This document shows positions 63,586-64,000 of a DNA stretch of 64,000 bases, piece after piece. The notes beneath the pieces were generated by a model. That model had not been told where the DNA came from, searched no databases, and saw only the letters and a list, made by a program, of their open reading frames with translations. How positions within the stretch are numbered: position 1 is the first letter of the stretch; each line of letters starts with the position of its first letter. The position numbers and the translations under genes are program-made. The DNA is from Paludibacteraceae bacterium. GTDB taxonomy: Bacteria > Bacteroidota > Bacteroidia > Bacteroidales > Paludibacteraceae. Location: assembly GCA_031292565.1 (NCBI GenBank), contig JARLGW010000001.1, positions 248,001-312,000 of the forward strand, read 5' to 3'.

Positions 63586-64000
63586 CTATGGAATCTTTCT
63601 TAATATAGTATTTCTAAGAGCTATTTCTAACAAAATACATACACATGCTGCAATGGCAAAAATAAAGTAGGCTTCGTTCTTTTTATTGTATTCCTTTACT
63701 TCAATTTTTGTCTTTTCCATTTGGTCTATTTGCGCATAAATTTCTTTCAATTTATTATTGTTTGTTGCCCTAAAATAGGAGCCTCCAGTTTCCTTCGCGA
63801 TGAATCTCAACATAGGTTCATCAATGTCAGCATCGATGGTTTGATACTGAATGCCAAATGGCGTTTGAACCGGATACGGAGCCTTTCCGCGTGTGCCTAC
63901 ACCTATAGTATAAACTCTCACTCCCATTTTATTAGCTATCTGTGCTGCCGTTTCGGGTGATATATCACCCGTGTTGTTAGATCCATCGGTAAGCAAAATG
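63586..64000 (-). CDS. batA: BatA, VWA-domain membrane protein, C-terminal part
   Basis: Open at the right edge. The visible C-terminal 137 residues include LTDGSNNTGDISPETAAQIA (metal-site loop 3 of the VWA domain), VYTIGVGTRGKAPYP and FIAKETGGSYFRATNNN. A final membrane helix (about 30 residues from the end, AYFIFAIAACVCILLEIALR) is followed by a basic end. The frame continues upstream of 64000. Start and first half are outside; assignment to batA rests on the adjacency to batB and the VWA sequence. Confidence 0.85.
   Translation of the reverse strand, partial: ILLTDGSNNTGDISPETAAQIANKMGVRVYTIGVGTRGKAPYPVQTPFGIQYQTIDADIDEPMLRFIAKETGGSYFRATNNNKLKEIYAQIDQMEKTKIEVKEYNKKNEAYFIFAIAACVCILLEIALRNTILRKIP

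Overview
The window looks like a chromosomal stretch of an anaerobic or microaerobic member of the Bacteroidota, most likely order Bacteroidales (Paludibacter/Dysgonomonas-like; the genus is a guess). The evidence is: lineage-typical families (DUF3276, DUF4491, DUF4914, DUF6913-like, NusB with a long N-terminal extension, a complete batBCDE run with part of batA); secreted proteins ending in type IX secretion sorting tails; promoters of the Bacteroidota form TTTG-N19..21-TAnnTTTG; an oxygen-sensitive class III ribonucleotide reductase; two membrane pyrophosphatases; and low to moderate GC. I see no rRNA, tRNA, CRISPR array, insertion sequence or phage.

Layout. 1-5.7 kb: start of gyrA (partial), ispE, dnaB, a type IX cargo protein and an rlmD-type methyltransferase, with three short perfect hairpin repeats between them. 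5.6-9.1 kb: the nusB-yajC-ybbR-coaE operon (minus) and a PUR-like DUF3276 gene. 9.2-13.4 kb: a four-gene minus-strand operon (YaiO-like outer-membrane barrel, degenerate receiver protein, membrane HEAT-repeat protein, processive glycosyltransferase) that reads as an exopolysaccharide synthesis and export system of unfamiliar composition. 14-17 kb: nrdD-nrdG behind a cobalamin riboswitch with its own promoter. 17-29 kb: DUF4914 P-loop protein, an IMP dehydrogenase resembling the Tritrichomonas foetus enzyme, DUF4491, and two different membrane pyrophosphatases flanking a carboxyltransferase whose biotin-attachment lysine is missing. 29-34 kb: a plus-strand series (beta-helix lipoprotein, endo/exonuclease/phosphatase-like, LutA-like, acidic small protein, glycosyltransferase). 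34-42 kb: sugar-nucleotide genes (galE, nucleotidyltransferase, phosphohexomutase), an oxidoreductase, a lipoprotein hydrolase, a 32-residue membrane peptide and prmA. 42-55 kb: cell-envelope genes (Gly/Tyr-rich exported protein, FadL-like porin, type IX cargo, a 965-residue protein with 21 tandem 30-residue repeats), clpB, a COG4705-like membrane protein and several unknowns. 55-64 kb: dapA, DUF6913-like, ligA and the batABCDE operon, with batA cut by the right edge.

How the genes work together. Most genes are housekeeping: replication (gyrA, dnaB, ligA), translation and rRNA modification, cofactor and isoprenoid synthesis, lysine/cell wall, and protein quality control. The metabolic genes suggest fermentative life with C3/C4 carboxylate interconversion and energy saving from pyrophosphate. 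The cobalamin riboswitch in front of a B12-independent reductase suggests that a B12-dependent reductase is encoded elsewhere. The most interesting items are that riboswitch, the carboxyltransferase without biotin lysine, the exopolysaccharide operon with a non-phosphorylatable receiver, the repeat-stalk protein with a BclA/C1q-like head, the dispersed 33-bp hairpins, and paired GTC-N5-GAC sites in front of clpB.
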